From: Sphaerimonospora thailandensis
GTDB taxonomy: Bacteria > Actinomycetota > Actinomycetes > Streptosporangiales > Streptosporangiaceae
Reading direction: 5' to 3'
Assembly: GCF_016863115.1 (NCBI RefSeq)
Contig: NZ_BOOG01000052.1
Span: 1-51,801, forward strand
Length of the DNA: 51,801 bases
The first letter of the stretch is position 1; each line of letters begins with the position of its first letter. The translations under genes and the position numbers were made by a program. The notes beneath the pieces were generated by a model. That model searched no databases. It saw only the letters and a program-made list of their open reading frames with translations, and had not been told where the DNA came from. Below are positions 1-9,255 of the stretch, one piece after another.

Positions 1-89
1 GTATCAGCATTACGGCCTTTACCCGTACCCTCTGGGCAACTCGATCGTTTGGTGTGTCAGATGCACGTCCACGCATCGTGGGGAGAGCC

Positions 90-1193
90 ATGTCAGGACC
101 GTCCATGCAGACCACTGCCCGGAACAGCGTCGGCGTATCGCTGCCCGACAGCGGGCTGCCCGATGGATTCAGCCCGCGGCCGCGGCCCACGATCCGCAAT
201 GTGGCCGAGCGCGCGGGGGTGTCCAAGTCGCTGGTGTCCCTCGTACTCAGGGGATCACCTCATGTGAGCGAGCATCGCAGGGAGGCCGTCCTCCAGGCGG
301 CCAGGGAGCTCGGCTACCGCCCGAACGCGGTGGCCCGCAGCCTCGTGGAGGGCCGCACCCATCTGGTGGGCGCCCTGGTGTCGGATCTGCACAACCCCTT
401 CTATGCGGAGTTCCTGGACGGTCTGCAGGAGAGCCTGCACGGCGACGGTCTGCGACTGCTTATAGGAAGCGGCCGGTGGGATCCGGCGTTCGAGGACGAG
501 GCCGTGGAGGCCTTCCTGGAGTTGCGTGTGGACGGCCTGGTGATGCTGGGTGTCGCCCCGTCCAGCGACACGCTCGCCGAGGCCGCCGCCTACACCCCCA
601 CCGTGGTCGTGGGTGAGCGCGACGTGAACCTCGAGGGCGTCGACATCGTCGTGGACGATGACCAACTCGGAGCCCGCCTGGCCGTCGACCACCTCGTGGA
701 ACTCGGTCACCGGCGGATCGCCCATATCGAAGGAACGCCGTCATCGGCCGCCCGCTGCCGCTGCGAGGGCTATCTGATGGCCATGCGCCGCCACACGCTC
801 GCGCCGCACATCATGGTCGAGCACGGAGACTTCACCGAGGAGGGCGGCCGGCAGGCCGCGCTGGCCCTGCTGCGCCGTACGCCTCGGCCGACCGCGGTCT
901 TCGCGGCCAACGACATCGTCGCGATGGGCGTGCTCACGGCCGCGAGCGAACTGGGCCTGCGCGTGCCTCAGGACCTGTCCGTGGTCGGGTACGACAACAC
1001 GCATCTCGCGGCGGTGAACCAGATCTCGCTGACCAGCGTGGACCAGCCCCGGCGCGCGATGGGGCGGTCTGCCGCCGCCCTGCTCAGCGACCGCATCTCG
1101 GAGCCGGGCAAGGCGGCCAGGCTGCGCCAGGTTACCCCCCAACTGGTCGTCCGGCGGAGCACCGGGCCTGCGCCAAGCGATTCCCAAAGCTAG
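90..1193 (+). CDS. LacI-family transcriptional regulator
   Basis: A 367-residue sugar-type repressor. The DNA-binding helix-turn-helix lies at about residues 34-80 (TIRNVAERAGVSKSLVS, then a hinge helix ending in GYRPNAVARSL). The rest is a periplasmic-binding-like effector domain with the usual LVSDLHNPFYAEFLDGL opening and the family's SVVGYDNTHLA and ISLTSVDQP strands. I chose the ATG at 90 because GGGGAGAG sits just upstream; a GTG at 54 and an ATG at 105 are alternatives. The N-terminal tail before the helix-turn-helix is longer than usual. No sugar transporter or hydrolase lies directly beside it in this window, so the effector is unknown; the GH20 gene 1.5 kb downstream is a possible but unproven target. 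Confidence 0.9.
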   Translation: MSGPSMQTTARNSVGVSLPDSGLPDGFSPRPRPTIRNVAERAGVSKSLVSLVLRGSPHVSEHRREAVLQAARELGYRPNAVARSLVEGRTHLVGALVSDLHNPFYAEFLDGLQESLHGDGLRLLIGSGRWDPAFEDEAVEAFLELRVDGLVMLGVAPSSDTLAEAAAYTPTVVVGERDVNLEGVDIVVDDDQLGARLAVDHLVELGHRRIAHIEGTPSSAARCRCEGYLMAMRRHTLAPHIMVEHGDFTEEGGRQAALALLRRTPRPTAVFAANDIVAMGVLTAASELGLRVPQDLSVVGYDNTHLAAVNQISLTSVDQPRRAMGRSAAALLSDRISEPGKAARLRQVTPQLVVRRSTGPAPSDSQS

Positions 1194-1318
1194 GTCAACC
1201 TCCGACGTGTCGTCTCGCGGCGGTGTTAACTCGTGCCGTGACGCCGACCCGGCGCGTCAGTGTCATCGGGGGGACCCGCCGGGGCGGCGACCGCATTTCG
1301 CGAGAATCGGGGGGATTC

Positions 1319-1621
1319 ATGCGTGATCCGGAGCTGGTCTCCTGCGCACAGCGGGCGGCCGACGAGCTCGAACGGGCCTGGGTGCGCTGGCGGGAGGCCC
1401 GGGGGCTGACCGTCGGCGACGACGACGCCGGCGACCTCGCCGAGACCGTGGCGAGCTACGTCGCCCACTCGATCGAGCATCCGTGGGGACGCCCCCGGGT
1501 GGTGCTGGGACTCGACGCCGCGGACGCGCGCGAGCTGGCCGCCCTCCTGCACGGGCAGGACGGCCCGCCCCTGCGGCCTCCCACGCCCAGGCTCGGGCTC
1601 TCCGTGGCGCCGGGAGCCTAG
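1319..1621 (+). CDS. small hypothetical protein
   Basis: A 100-residue acidic protein I do not recognise. It begins MRDPELVSCAQRAADELERAW and has an amphipathic helical N-terminal half and a proline-rich tail. It has no signal peptide or membrane segment. The ATG at 1319 is preceded by GGGGGG and the reading frame shows strong third-position GC bias. It stands alone between the LacI regulator and the amidase lipoprotein. Confidence 0.6.
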   Translation: MRDPELVSCAQRAADELERAWVRWREARGLTVGDDDAGDLAETVASYVAHSIEHPWGRPRVVLGLDAADARELAALLHGQDGPPLRPPTPRLGLSVAPGA

Positions 1622-1775
1622 CTCATCCATCGGCGTTTCCGGTGTGACGGCATGGTCACGTGCGCTTTGCGCGTAGGTTGGTTTCCCAGGGAAGTGTCTG
1701 GCAAATGCTGCCCGGCCCCGCCTATCAGGGCGTGGTTTGTCAGACACGACCGAAGTGTCGCGAAGGGATTCGAGC

Positions 1776-2684
1776 GTGATCAGTCGACCTCTTGCCGCCG
1801 CGATCGTGGGCCTGTGCGGGCTCAGCACCCTCGTGGCCTGCGGCTCTCTGGAGGTCTGGGGCGGTTCCGAGGCTCCCGACGCGACGAGCCCGGCCGCCGC
1901 CACCCGTACGGCGAACCCGCCGCGAGCCGATGCCAAGTCGCCTGCCAGGACGCACACCACCGCGCAGACCACCTCCCAGGGCAGATCTCAGGAGGACACG
2001 TCGCAGCGTGACGCTCAGGCCAAGCCGCTGGCCGGGAAGGTCATCGTCATCGATCCCGGCCACAACGCGAACAACTGGCGGCATCCCCAAGAGATCAACA
2101 AGCAGGTCGACGTCCTCACCAAGCGGAAGGCCTGCGACACCACCGGCACGTCGACCAACGACGGCTACAGCGAGCCCGCCTTCACCTGGGACGTCTCGAA
2201 CCGGCTGGTCAAGCGGCTGAAGGAACTGGGCGCCAGGGTCCGGCTCACCCGCACCGCCGACACACCCTGGGGCCCCTGCATCACCGAGCGTGCGGCGATC
2301 GGGAACCGGGCCAGGGCGGTCGCGGCGATCTCCATCCACGCCGACGGGGCGCCGTCGAACGGCCACGGTTTCCACGTGATCATCCCCAGGAAGATCGACG
2401 GACCGGTCGACCCCGTCGTTGACGACTCCGAGCGGCTGGGTCGTAAGATCCGGAACGCCTACCGCCACGGCACCGGCCTGCCGTACTCGAACTATCTCGG
2501 CAAGAACGCGCTCGACTTCCGCAGCGACCTCGGCGGCCTCAACCTGTCGGAGGTTCCGAAGATATTCATCGAGTGCGGGAACATGCGGAACGCGCAGGAC
2601 GCGGCCAAGCTGAAGGACGAGGGGTTCCGGCAGCGCATCGCCGACTCCCTGGCGCGAGGTCTCCGGGACTACCTGCTGACCTGA
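1776..2684 (+). CDS. N-acetylmuramoyl-L-alanine amidase, lipoprotein (Amidase_3)
   Basis: A 302-residue zinc amidase that cleaves the bond between N-acetylmuramic acid and L-alanine in peptidoglycan, anchored outside the membrane. The GTG start at 1776 follows AAGGG and gives a lipoprotein signal (hydrophobic stretch, then lipobox LVAC at about residues 19-22). A Thr/Ala/Pro-rich linker follows, then the Amidase_3 domain with the expected zinc and catalytic positions: VIVIDPGHN (His), EPAFTWDVSNRL (Glu), AISIHADGAP (His) and IFIECGNMRN (Glu). An upstream TTG at 1737 would add 13 residues but has no ribosome site. It may act in cell-wall remodelling; no operon partner is visible. Confidence 0.9.
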   Translation: MISRPLAAAIVGLCGLSTLVACGSLEVWGGSEAPDATSPAAATRTANPPRADAKSPARTHTTAQTTSQGRSQEDTSQRDAQAKPLAGKVIVIDPGHNANNWRHPQEINKQVDVLTKRKACDTTGTSTNDGYSEPAFTWDVSNRLVKRLKELGARVRLTRTADTPWGPCITERAAIGNRARAVAAISIHADGAPSNGHGFHVIIPRKIDGPVDPVVDDSERLGRKIRNAYRHGTGLPYSNYLGKNALDFRSDLGGLNLSEVPKIFIECGNMRNAQDAAKLKDEGFRQRIADSLARGLRDYLLT

Positions 2685-2727
2685 CCACCCGAGCCGGACA
2701 CCCCGGAAATTTGGCATGATCTGGGGC

Positions 2728-4377
2728 ATGGATCACCTCCTCCCCCGCCCCCGTGTGTCCGAGAGCACGCCCGGTGTGTTCGAGTTCGTTCCCGGCTCGT
2801 CGGTTTCCGGACCGGCCGCCCTCGTCGATGCCGTACGGCTCTCGCTTGCCGTGCTCGACCTCAGGCCCGCCGAGGCGGGAGCGGACACGGCCGCGGTGCG
2901 GGTGGTCGAGGACGCCGGCCTCGGCCCCGAGGCGTACGAGATCGAGATCACCGCCGAGGGGGTGCGGATCGCCGCGGGAGACCGGGCCGGCGCGTTCTAC
3001 GCCGGACAGACGCTGCGGCAGCTCCTGCCCGCCGAGGCGTACCGGGCGGCGGCCCTCCCCGGCACGGTCTGGGCCGTGCCGTGCGGACGGCTCGCGGACG
3101 CGCCCGCACTCTCCTGGCGCGGGGCCCACCTCGACGTCGCCCGCAACTTCCTGCCCAAGCGGGAGGTCCTGCGGATGATCGACATGCTGGCCCTCCACAA
3201 GCTCAACCGGCTCCACCTGCACCTGGTGGACGACCAGGGGTGGCGCGTGGAGAGCCGGGCCTATCCGCTGCTCCACGAGATCGGCTCGCACCGGGATCAG
3301 ACGACCACCAGTTACTACCGTGAGGAGCCGGCCTTCGACGGCGTCCCCCATGGCGGGTACTACACGCTGACGGACCTGGCGGAGATCTCCGCCTATGCGA
3401 CGGCCCGGGCGGTCACCGTCGTACCGGAGATCGACGTACCCGGGCACGCATCGGCGATCCTGGCGGCGTACCCCGAGTTCGCGGCGCGGCCGGCAGACAC
3501 ATATCGGGTGCTGGACCGGTGGGGCATCTCACCGGCGATCCTCTCCCCGTTGCCGGCCACGGTCGACTTCCTCACCACGGTCTTCGACGAGATCATCGGT
3601 GCGCTGGGTGACGTGCCGTACTTCCACATCGGCGGCGACGAGTGTGTGCTGGACGACTGGGCGGCCTCCGCCGAGATCTCCGCGTACCAGGAGAAGCTGG
3701 GCCTGGCGACCCCGGCCGACCTGCACGCATGGTTCCTGCGGCGGCTGGCCGACGTGCTCGCCGAGCGCCGGAGCCGTGCCGTCGTGTGGGACGAGGCGTT
3801 CGTCAGCGGAATGCTCAGGCAGGACACGGTGGTCATGCCGTGGCGCGGCCCGCAGGTCGGGCGACGGGCCGCGGCGGCGGGCCACGAGGTGGTCGCGACG
3901 CCGGTGTTCCCGATGTACTTCGACTACGCCGAGGCGGCCTCGGCGGAGGAGCCGTTGGCCATCGGCGACACGATCACGCTGGCCGACGTGGCGGCCTTCG
4001 CGCCTGTGCCGTCAGAATGGACGGTCGAGGAGCGGGACCGGGTGGTCGGCGTGCAGTTCCAGCTCTGGAGCGAGCGGATCCCCGACGGGCGGACGCTCGA
4101 CTACCGGGCCTGGCCGCGTGGCTGCGCGGCGGCTGAGATCGCCTGGAGCGGCGCACCCGTCTCGGAGTGCTTCACCGGTCGGCTCGACGCCCATCTCGTA
4201 CGGCTGGACGCCTTCGGCGTGGAATATCGTCCGCCGGCGGGACCGCGGCCGTGGCAGCGGGGCGGCAGCGGGTGGCGGCGCCATCGTCCGGGCGTCGTGG
4301 ACGTGCAGGAGATGATGAGGCACCTGCACGAGTTGACCCAATCGGCCGACTCCACCCGCCCCAGCACGAGTTCGTGA
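2728..4377 (+). CDS. beta-N-acetylhexosaminidase, GH20
   Basis: A 549-residue glycoside hydrolase that removes terminal GlcNAc/GalNAc from chito-oligosaccharides or glycoconjugates. The first ~120 residues are the alpha/beta GH20b domain; the barrel begins at LSWRGAHLDVARNF. HLHLVDDQGWR and VPEIDVPGHA are classic GH20 strands, and the catalytic Asp-Glu pair is at residues 304-305 in HIGGDEC. No signal peptide is visible, so it is probably cytoplasmic, acting on imported chitobiose-type substrates. A start at 2716 (four residues earlier) is equally possible. The secreted GH18 chitinase at the other end of the window could supply its substrate. Confidence 0.93.
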   Translation: MDHLLPRPRVSESTPGVFEFVPGSSVSGPAALVDAVRLSLAVLDLRPAEAGADTAAVRVVEDAGLGPEAYEIEITAEGVRIAAGDRAGAFYAGQTLRQLLPAEAYRAAALPGTVWAVPCGRLADAPALSWRGAHLDVARNFLPKREVLRMIDMLALHKLNRLHLHLVDDQGWRVESRAYPLLHEIGSHRDQTTTSYYREEPAFDGVPHGGYYTLTDLAEISAYATARAVTVVPEIDVPGHASAILAAYPEFAARPADTYRVLDRWGISPAILSPLPATVDFLTTVFDEIIGALGDVPYFHIGGDECVLDDWAASAEISAYQEKLGLATPADLHAWFLRRLADVLAERRSRAVVWDEAFVSGMLRQDTVVMPWRGPQVGRRAAAAGHEVVATPVFPMYFDYAEAASAEEPLAIGDTITLADVAAFAPVPSEWTVEERDRVVGVQFQLWSERIPDGRTLDYRAWPRGCAAAEIAWSGAPVSECFTGRLDAHLVRLDAFGVEYRPPAGPRPWQRGGSGWRRHRPGVVDVQEMMRHLHELTQSADSTRPSTSS

Positions 4378-4384
4378 CGCCCGT

Positions 4385-4409
4385 CCGCCCCGGCTCTCGG
4401 CCGGGGCGG
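4385..4409 (+). terminator. hairpin downstream of the GH20 gene
   Basis: Nine-base-pair stem CCGCCCCGG / CCGGGGCGG with a 7-base loop, eight bases after the GH20 stop codon. It has no clear U-tract, as is usual for high-GC actinomycete terminators. Confidence 0.6.
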
Positions 4410-4524
4410 CAGCACTGCGAGATCACGAATGGCGCCACACCAGGTCAGGGGTGCGGTCTGCGAGAAAATGCAAGATCACGGGGGAGGGGGTTCTCCCGGG
4501 GGTGCCCACGGGAGTTATGGGGGG

Positions 4525-4728
4525 TTATGGCGTGACGGTGTAGCCGGCCTCTTCGACGGCCTGCCGTACGGCCTCGTCGGTCACGCCTTCGCCGGTGACG
4601 TCGAGCCGGCCCGTGGCGAGGTCCACGTCCACGCCGGTCACGCCCGGGACCTCGCCGACCTCCTCGGTGACCGAGGCCACGCAGTGACCGCAGGTCATAC
4701 CCTGCACCGTGTAGGTCTTCACGCTCAT
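4525..4728 (-). CDS. heavy-metal-associated domain protein (copper chaperone, CopZ-like)
   Basis: A 67-residue single HMA domain of ferredoxin-like fold, the normal size for a copper chaperone. The metal-binding motif GMTCGHC carries Cys13 and Cys16, and the protein ends in the family's EEAGYTVTP strand. The start is fixed by GAGGAG seven bases upstream. It lies 32 bases downstream of pyrD on the same strand and is probably co-transcribed. A P-type ATPase partner would be expected but is not in the window. Confidence 0.9.
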   Translation of the reverse strand: MSVKTYTVQGMTCGHCVASVTEEVGEVPGVTGVDVDLATGRLDVTGEGVTDEAVRQAVEEAGYTVTP

Positions 4729-4760
4729 GTCGCTCTCCTCAATGGTCGTCTTCGCGTCGG

Positions 4761-5828
4761 TCAGGCGGTCTCGCCGACGGCGCTCCGGCCGATGACCTCG
4801 CGGATCGAGGTGTGGCCGTGGCGGCGCAGGCGGCGGGACAGCCCGCGGTGGATCCGCCAGGCCCACAGCGGGCCACCGTAGATCATTCCGGTGTATCCCT
4901 GGACGAGGGTGGCCCCGGCGAGCAGCCGCGCCCACACGTCGTCGGCGTCCTCGACGCCGCCGACCGAGACGATCGCGAGACGGCCGCCGACCCTCCGGTG
5001 CAGCCGGCGCAGCACCTCGAGCGACCTGGACTTCAGCGGACGCCCCGACAGCCCTCCGGTCTCGGCGCTGGAGACCCCCGCACGGCTGATCGTGGTGTTC
5101 GTGGCGATGATCCCGGCGAGCCCCAGGTCGGCGGCGAGATCCGCGACGGCGTCGATGTCCTCGTCCGCCAGGTCTGGGGCGATCTTGACGAGCAGCGGTG
5201 TCCGGCCCGCGGTCTCCCGTACGGCCGTCAGCAGCGGACGCAGCAGTTCCACCGCCTGAAGGTCGCGCAGCCCCGGCGTGTTGGGCGAGCTCACGTTGAC
5301 CACAAGGTAGTCGGCGAGCGGAGCCAGCAGCCGAGCACTCGACACGTAGTCGGCCACGGCCTCGTTCTCCGGCACCACCTTGGTCTTGCCGATGTTGACG
5401 CCGACCACGGCCGGAAGGCTCCGGGACCGGCGCAGCCGCCTGGCCGCCGCGTGGGCTCCCGCGTTGTTGAAGCCCATCCGGTTGATGATCGCCCGGCTCT
5501 CCGGGAGCCGGAACAGGCGGGGGCGTGGGTTGCCGGGCTGGGCCCGTGCCGTGATCGTGCCGACCTCGACGTGGCCGAAGCCCAGGGCCGCGAGCGCCTC
5601 GAAGCACCCCGCGTCCTTGTCGAAGCCGGCGGCGAGCCCGAAGGGCGCCGGGAAGTGCACGCCGAACGCCTGGACGCGCAGCGACTCGTCGCGCGGCGCG
5701 AGCCATCCGTACAGCAGCCGTTTGACCACCGGCAGCACTGAGAGCAGGCGGAGCAGCCTGACCGTGAGATGGTGCACGGCCTCCGCGTCGAACCGGCTCA
5801 GGACCTGCGTGAAGACGAGTCGATACAT
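4761..5828 (-). CDS. pyrD: dihydroorotate dehydrogenase (quinone), class 2
   Basis: A 355-residue FMN enzyme oxidising dihydroorotate to orotate in pyrimidine synthesis, at the membrane with quinone as acceptor. Class 2 features are the N-terminal helix [20 protein letters not shown] that enters the membrane, [11 protein letters not shown], and the catalytic-serine loop [14 protein letters not shown]-phosphate-binding glycines appear in [13 protein letters not shown] and [10 protein letters not shown] chose the ATG at 5828 because it matches the family's start; a 17-residue upstream extension is possible. The copper-chaperone-like gene follows directly. Confidence 0.95.
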   Translation of the reverse strand: MYRLVFTQVLSRFDAEAVHHLTVRLLRLLSVLPVVKRLLYGWLAPRDESLRVQAFGVHFPAPFGLAAGFDKDAGCFEALAALGFGHVEVGTITARAQPGNPRPRLFRLPESRAIINRMGFNNAGAHAAARRLRRSRSLPAVVGVNIGKTKVVPENEAVADYVSSARLLAPLADYLVVNVSSPNTPGLRDLQAVELLRPLLTAVRETAGRTPLLVKIAPDLADEDIDAVADLAADLGLAGIIATNTTISRAGVSSAETGGLSGRPLKSRSLEVLRRLHRRVGGRLAIVSVGGVEDADDVWARLLAGATLVQGYTGMIYGGPLWAWRIHRGLSRRLRRHGHTSIREVIGRSAVGETA

Positions 5829-5855
5829 CGCGGTCAGCCTATCGTCCACGGCATG

Positions 5856-5892
5856 GGGCCGCCCCGGAGCGTCCGGCACTCCGGGGCGGCCC
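5856..5892 (-). terminator. strong hairpin between the lipoprotein gene and pyrD
   Basis: Fourteen-base-pair perfect stem (GGGCCGCCCCGGAG / CTCCGGGGCGGCCC) with a 9-base loop. It lies 24 bases past the stop of the lipoprotein gene at 5916 and separates it from pyrD. Confidence 0.75.
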
Positions 5893-5915
5893 AGGTCGTC
5901 CCTGGTCGGGCGCCG

Positions 5916-6485
5916 TCAGTGCTTCGCCTTCTTGCCCTCCGGGGTCACCGCGTACCACTCGCCGCCGAAGTCCTTGACGTTCTGACCGGCCGTGTCGCCG
6001 GCCTTCTGGTCCTTGGCGTAGTAGTACAGCGGATGCTTGTTGTAGGTGATCTGGGTGCCGCCGTCCTCGCGCTTGATCGTGCCGAGCAGGCTCCCGTTGA
6101 TGCCGGTTCCGCCCTGGGGTTGCCCGAGCGTGAGCGCGGGCGGCCAGGCCGCCGCGCACGCCGCCGAGCAGGCCGACTTGTCCTTCTTGTCCTCGGTGAA
6201 CAGATAGAGAGTGCGGCCCTCCGTCCCGACGAGAATCTTGCCGAGGCTGGTCTGCGCGACGTCGATCTTCGCCGGGCCCGTCGGCGTCGCCATGACCGGC
6301 GAGGTCGGCGACGCGGGGGCGCCGGACTCGGGCATCGCCGATCCGGACTCGTAGGGGGTCTCGCTCGGCTCGGTGTAGTGCTCATTGGCGGCAGGCTTGG
6401 CGGCGTTGTCGTGCTCCTCGGCGCTGCCACATCCTGACGCCAGCAAGCCAACGGTGATCACGCCGGCGTACAGCAGTTTCCTCAT
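5916..6485 (-). CDS. lipoprotein with COG4315-type secreted repeats
   Basis: A 189-residue exported lipoprotein. The signal peptide MRKLLYAGVITVGLLASGC puts the lipidated cysteine at residue 19, followed by an acidic, Ala/Pro-rich linker. The body holds two copies of the 'secreted repeat' family: VGTEGRTLYLFTEDKKDKS...ACAAAWPPA and ITYNKHPLYYYAKDQKAGD...WYAVTP. This family is common in actinomycetes; its function is unknown, although related proteins occur in electron-transfer contexts. AGGAGG precedes the ATG. A strong terminator follows. Confidence 0.88.
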   Translation of the reverse strand: MRKLLYAGVITVGLLASGCGSAEEHDNAAKPAANEHYTEPSETPYESGSAMPESGAPASPTSPVMATPTGPAKIDVAQTSLGKILVGTEGRTLYLFTEDKKDKSACSAACAAAWPPALTLGQPQGGTGINGSLLGTIKREDGGTQITYNKHPLYYYAKDQKAGDTAGQNVKDFGGEWYAVTPEGKKAKH

Positions 6486-6614
6486 CTTCGGCCTCCTGGG
6501 AAGTTTCTGAGCACGGGTCCCAGGAGACACGTGAGGGCATGGGGTGTGCCGCCAAGACACGAAGATCTGGGACATCCCTTTACCGTCTACTGAAAGTCGC
6601 CTGATCTGGGCGCG

Positions 6615-7070
6615 TCAGGTCGCCGCCTGCCAGGACGTCGCCCGCTCGGACGCCGCCTGCTCGAGCGTCACCCGCTCGGGTGCCGCCTGCTCGGGTGCCG
6701 CCCGCTCTGACGCCGCCTGCTCGAATTCGGAGGGGAGCTGTGCCATCGCGTGGTCGAAGGCCTCACCCGCCACCGCCTCGCGCAGTGTCAGCAGGACGGC
6801 ACTCACTCCGCCGCGGGTTTCCTCCACCGTCAGCCCGGTGCGGCGGCTCACGCGGCGCACCATGTCACGCAGGCCGAACCGCTCGATCCTCTCGCTGATG
6901 TGAAGTGACTCCCGCAGCGGCGCCGGGAGCTCGGCCGCCAAATGACGGGCCTCCCCCGCGCTGAGCCGATCCCCCAGCGTCTCGACCGTCGCGCGGGACA
7001 GGTCCGCGGCCTCCTCGCGCGATAATCCAGAGCGTTCCTCTACCAACCGGACGAACTCCTTGTACTCCAC
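6615..7070 (-). CDS. DUF2267 family protein with a degenerate repeat tail
   Basis: A 151-residue protein. Residues 1-110 are a helical DUF2267 domain (VEYKEFVRLVEERSGLSREEA ... LLTLREAVAGEAFDHAMAQLP). The last ~35 residues are short Ala/Glu-rich repeats (EQAASERAAPEQAAPERV...), matched by degenerate 15-base DNA repeats. I chose the GTG at 7070 from GGAGCGGA upstream; longer readings give non-DUF2267 sequence. The function of the family is unknown; members often lie near stress or CBS/pyridoxamine-oxidase-like genes in actinomycetes, which is not seen here. Confidence 0.8.
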   Translation of the reverse strand: MEYKEFVRLVEERSGLSREEAADLSRATVETLGDRLSAGEARHLAAELPAPLRESLHISERIERFGLRDMVRRVSRRTGLTVEETRGGVSAVLLTLREAVAGEAFDHAMAQLPSEFEQAASERAAPEQAAPERVTLEQAASERATSWQAAT

Positions 7071-7361
7071 TCCGCTCCCATTCCCCCGAGAAGCGGATAA
7101 ATGAGCAGTTTTCCGGAAATTGTGTACGGGACGCCCAGCCCGTACGGCTGGAGCCGGCACAGCCGGCGCGCGAGAGACCGGCGGCCGACACGCAACCGCG
7201 ATCAAGGGAGCCTGCCCGCCGCGGCGGCGGGGGCGATGCCATGCTGGCCCTCGAACGCCGTCCAGCAGCGTCGGCCGGCTGCGACAACGCGGCGTCTTCC
7301 GTGCGGATCGCCCCCCTTCCGCCAGTTCGTGCATATCGTGCGGCAGAGAAGGAGCACCCGG

Positions 7362-7619
7362 ATGACTGAGCAGATGCCGCTCACCCCGCCCGATCCCTCA
7401 GGTCTCGAGGCGTGGATCCGGCAGGTCCTCCGGCTGGCCGGCCCGCGCGCGTCCGCCCACATACCGCCGCTCCCGGCCACCGGACCCGGAGTCTCGGCCG
7501 TCCAGTCGGCCGAGGCGGGACCCGAGATGGGGTTCGAGGTGGGGTTTGAGCCGCCACCGCGGAACCGACCGCAGGACCGGCCAGGCGACTCCCGTCAGGA
7601 GTCGGCTTCTCGGCGCTGA
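7362..7619 (+). CDS. small hypothetical protein
   Basis: An 85-residue protein starting MTEQMPLTPPDPSGLEAWIRQ after a good GAAGGAG site. The C-terminal half is Pro/Arg-rich and of low complexity. It is convergent with the histidine kinase gene, whose stop is 56 bases away. I know of no family; it is kept because the ribosome site is well spaced and the first half reads like a helical protein. Confidence 0.4.
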   Translation: MTEQMPLTPPDPSGLEAWIRQVLRLAGPRASAHIPPLPATGPGVSAVQSAEAGPEMGFEVGFEPPPRNRPQDRPGDSRQESASRR

Positions 7620-7674
7620 AGTGAGCGACCGGGAGAGCCCGTTGAGACGCGGGGGCGGCGATTCATCGCTCCGG

Positions 7675-9147
7675 TCATTGCTCCGCCTGTCCGTTGGCCA
7701 GATGGATCCATCGGATGTGCACCGCCGAATCCGGTTTCGCACGCTCATCCTGCCCCGTCCGCTCCACGGGTGGCGCCGGAGGCTCCTCGTTCTCGCGTGC
7801 GCCGAGCAGGGGCAGCCGGAGCACGAAGCAGGCTCCCCCGCCCCCGGAGTCCTCGACGCCGATGCTGCCGCCGTGCGCCCTGGCGATCTCGCGGGAGATG
7901 GCCAGGCCGAGCCCGGTGCCGCCCGGGTCGAGTTTGCGTGACTCCTCCAGCCGGGTGAAGCGCTCGAAGATGCGGTCCCTGTCCTGGAGTGGGACACCAT
8001 GTCCGTCGTCCGCCACAGCCAGCTCCGCCGACCCGCCGTTTCGACTGACCGTGACCTTGATCGTGCTGATGGCATGCCGCTGCGCGTTGTCCAGCAGGTT
8101 ACGCAGCACCCGCCGGATCTGGGTCCGCATCCCCAGCACCCAGACATCGCTTTCGATTTTGAGCTGGACGGGGATGCGCCCCGTGCGCTGGGTGACCTCC
8201 TCCTCGGCCAGGCCTCCGAGGTCCACCGGGGTGGGCCGCATGGCCCCCGTCCCCTCCCGCAGGCGGGAGAGCAGCAGCAGGTCACTGATGATCTCTTCCA
8301 GCCGCTCGACGTCGCGCAGTTCCTGGCGCAGCAGCTCATCCAGGTCGCCATGCTCCCGGCTGAGCTGCAGTTCCTCTATGTGGAGGCGCAGGGCGGTGAG
8401 GGGTGTGCGCAGTTCGTGGGAGACGTCGGAGGCGAACTTCCGCACCTGCTTGACCTGGTCGAGCGTCTTGTTGATGCATCCGGCGAGCTGGGCGACCTCG
8501 CCCCGTCCCCGGGGCTGCTCGATCCGGCCGTCGCCGCCGCCGCGGTTGATCCGCTCCAGCGCCGTGCAGATCTCCCGTACCGGACGCAGCGTGCGGGTGA
8601 CGACCTTGCGGACCGTCCAGACGGACAGCACCACGAGCACGACCGCCTGCAGCACGATCAGGATGTCGAGGAGGCCGACGACGACGGGTCTGGCGACACG
8701 CTGGGCCGTGTAGACGATCGGGGAGTCCGGCTCCGGCCACACCCGCACCGCCGTGGAGAGCAGGCAACCCTGCCTGGGATGTGCGCAGGCCTGCGTCATC
8801 TGGACCGGATCGTCACCGGGTGGGCGGACCGTGCTCAGCAGGGGCAGATTCCGGGCCGCACTCGACGTGCTGAGCATCTCCCCCTTCGGCCCCACGACCT
8901 GCGCCAGCTCGACGCTCGGGACACCGGTCTCCACCGTGCCGCCGAGCCGGCCCGCCCGTACGCGCTGCGCGAGGGCGAGCGCGGCCTCGTGGCTGGATCC
9001 CCACCACGCCATGGTGACCCGGTCCCGGGCGATCTTCCCCAGAAGGAAGCTCCCCGGCAGCAGGACGAGAATGGCCAAAATCAGAGAGAAGAGGGTGAGC
9101 CGGGCGCACAGTGCTCGTACGCACGGGACCACGTACAGACCCCACAT
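7675..9147 (-). CDS. sensor histidine kinase (HAMP-HisKA-HATPase)
   Basis: A 490-residue membrane sensor kinase. A first transmembrane helix (about residues 15-35) is followed by a ~130-residue extracytoplasmic sensor and a second helix (VVVGLLDILIVLQAVVLVVL), then HAMP. The phospho-acceptor His is at about residue 244 in SHELRTPLTAL; the ATPase N box, G1 (DDGHGVPL) and G2 (GGTGLGLAIS) are intact. The start is uncertain: ATG 9147 or GTG 9189. No response regulator is adjacent, which is unusual because most actinomycete kinases sit in a regulator-kinase operon. Confidence 0.9.
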   Translation of the reverse strand: MWGLYVVPCVRALCARLTLFSLILAILVLLPGSFLLGKIARDRVTMAWWGSSHEAALALAQRVRAGRLGGTVETGVPSVELAQVVGPKGEMLSTSSAARNLPLLSTVRPPGDDPVQMTQACAHPRQGCLLSTAVRVWPEPDSPIVYTAQRVARPVVVGLLDILIVLQAVVLVVLSVWTVRKVVTRTLRPVREICTALERINRGGGDGRIEQPRGRGEVAQLAGCINKTLDQVKQVRKFASDVSHELRTPLTALRLHIEELQLSREHGDLDELLRQELRDVERLEEIISDLLLLSRLREGTGAMRPTPVDLGGLAEEEVTQRTGRIPVQLKIESDVWVLGMRTQIRRVLRNLLDNAQRHAISTIKVTVSRNGGSAELAVADDGHGVPLQDRDRIFERFTRLEESRKLDPGGTGLGLAISREIARAHGGSIGVEDSGGGGACFVLRLPLLGARENEEPPAPPVERTGQDERAKPDSAVHIRWIHLANGQAEQ

Positions 9148-9255
9148 ATCGGATCCGATTACCCAACACCCGACAGGATGCCCCCTCACCGGCGAAAAGG
9201 TCTGCCGACTCTTTACCGAAGAGACCTTTGGGCAGGGGGCGGTTCAGCCGCGCTC

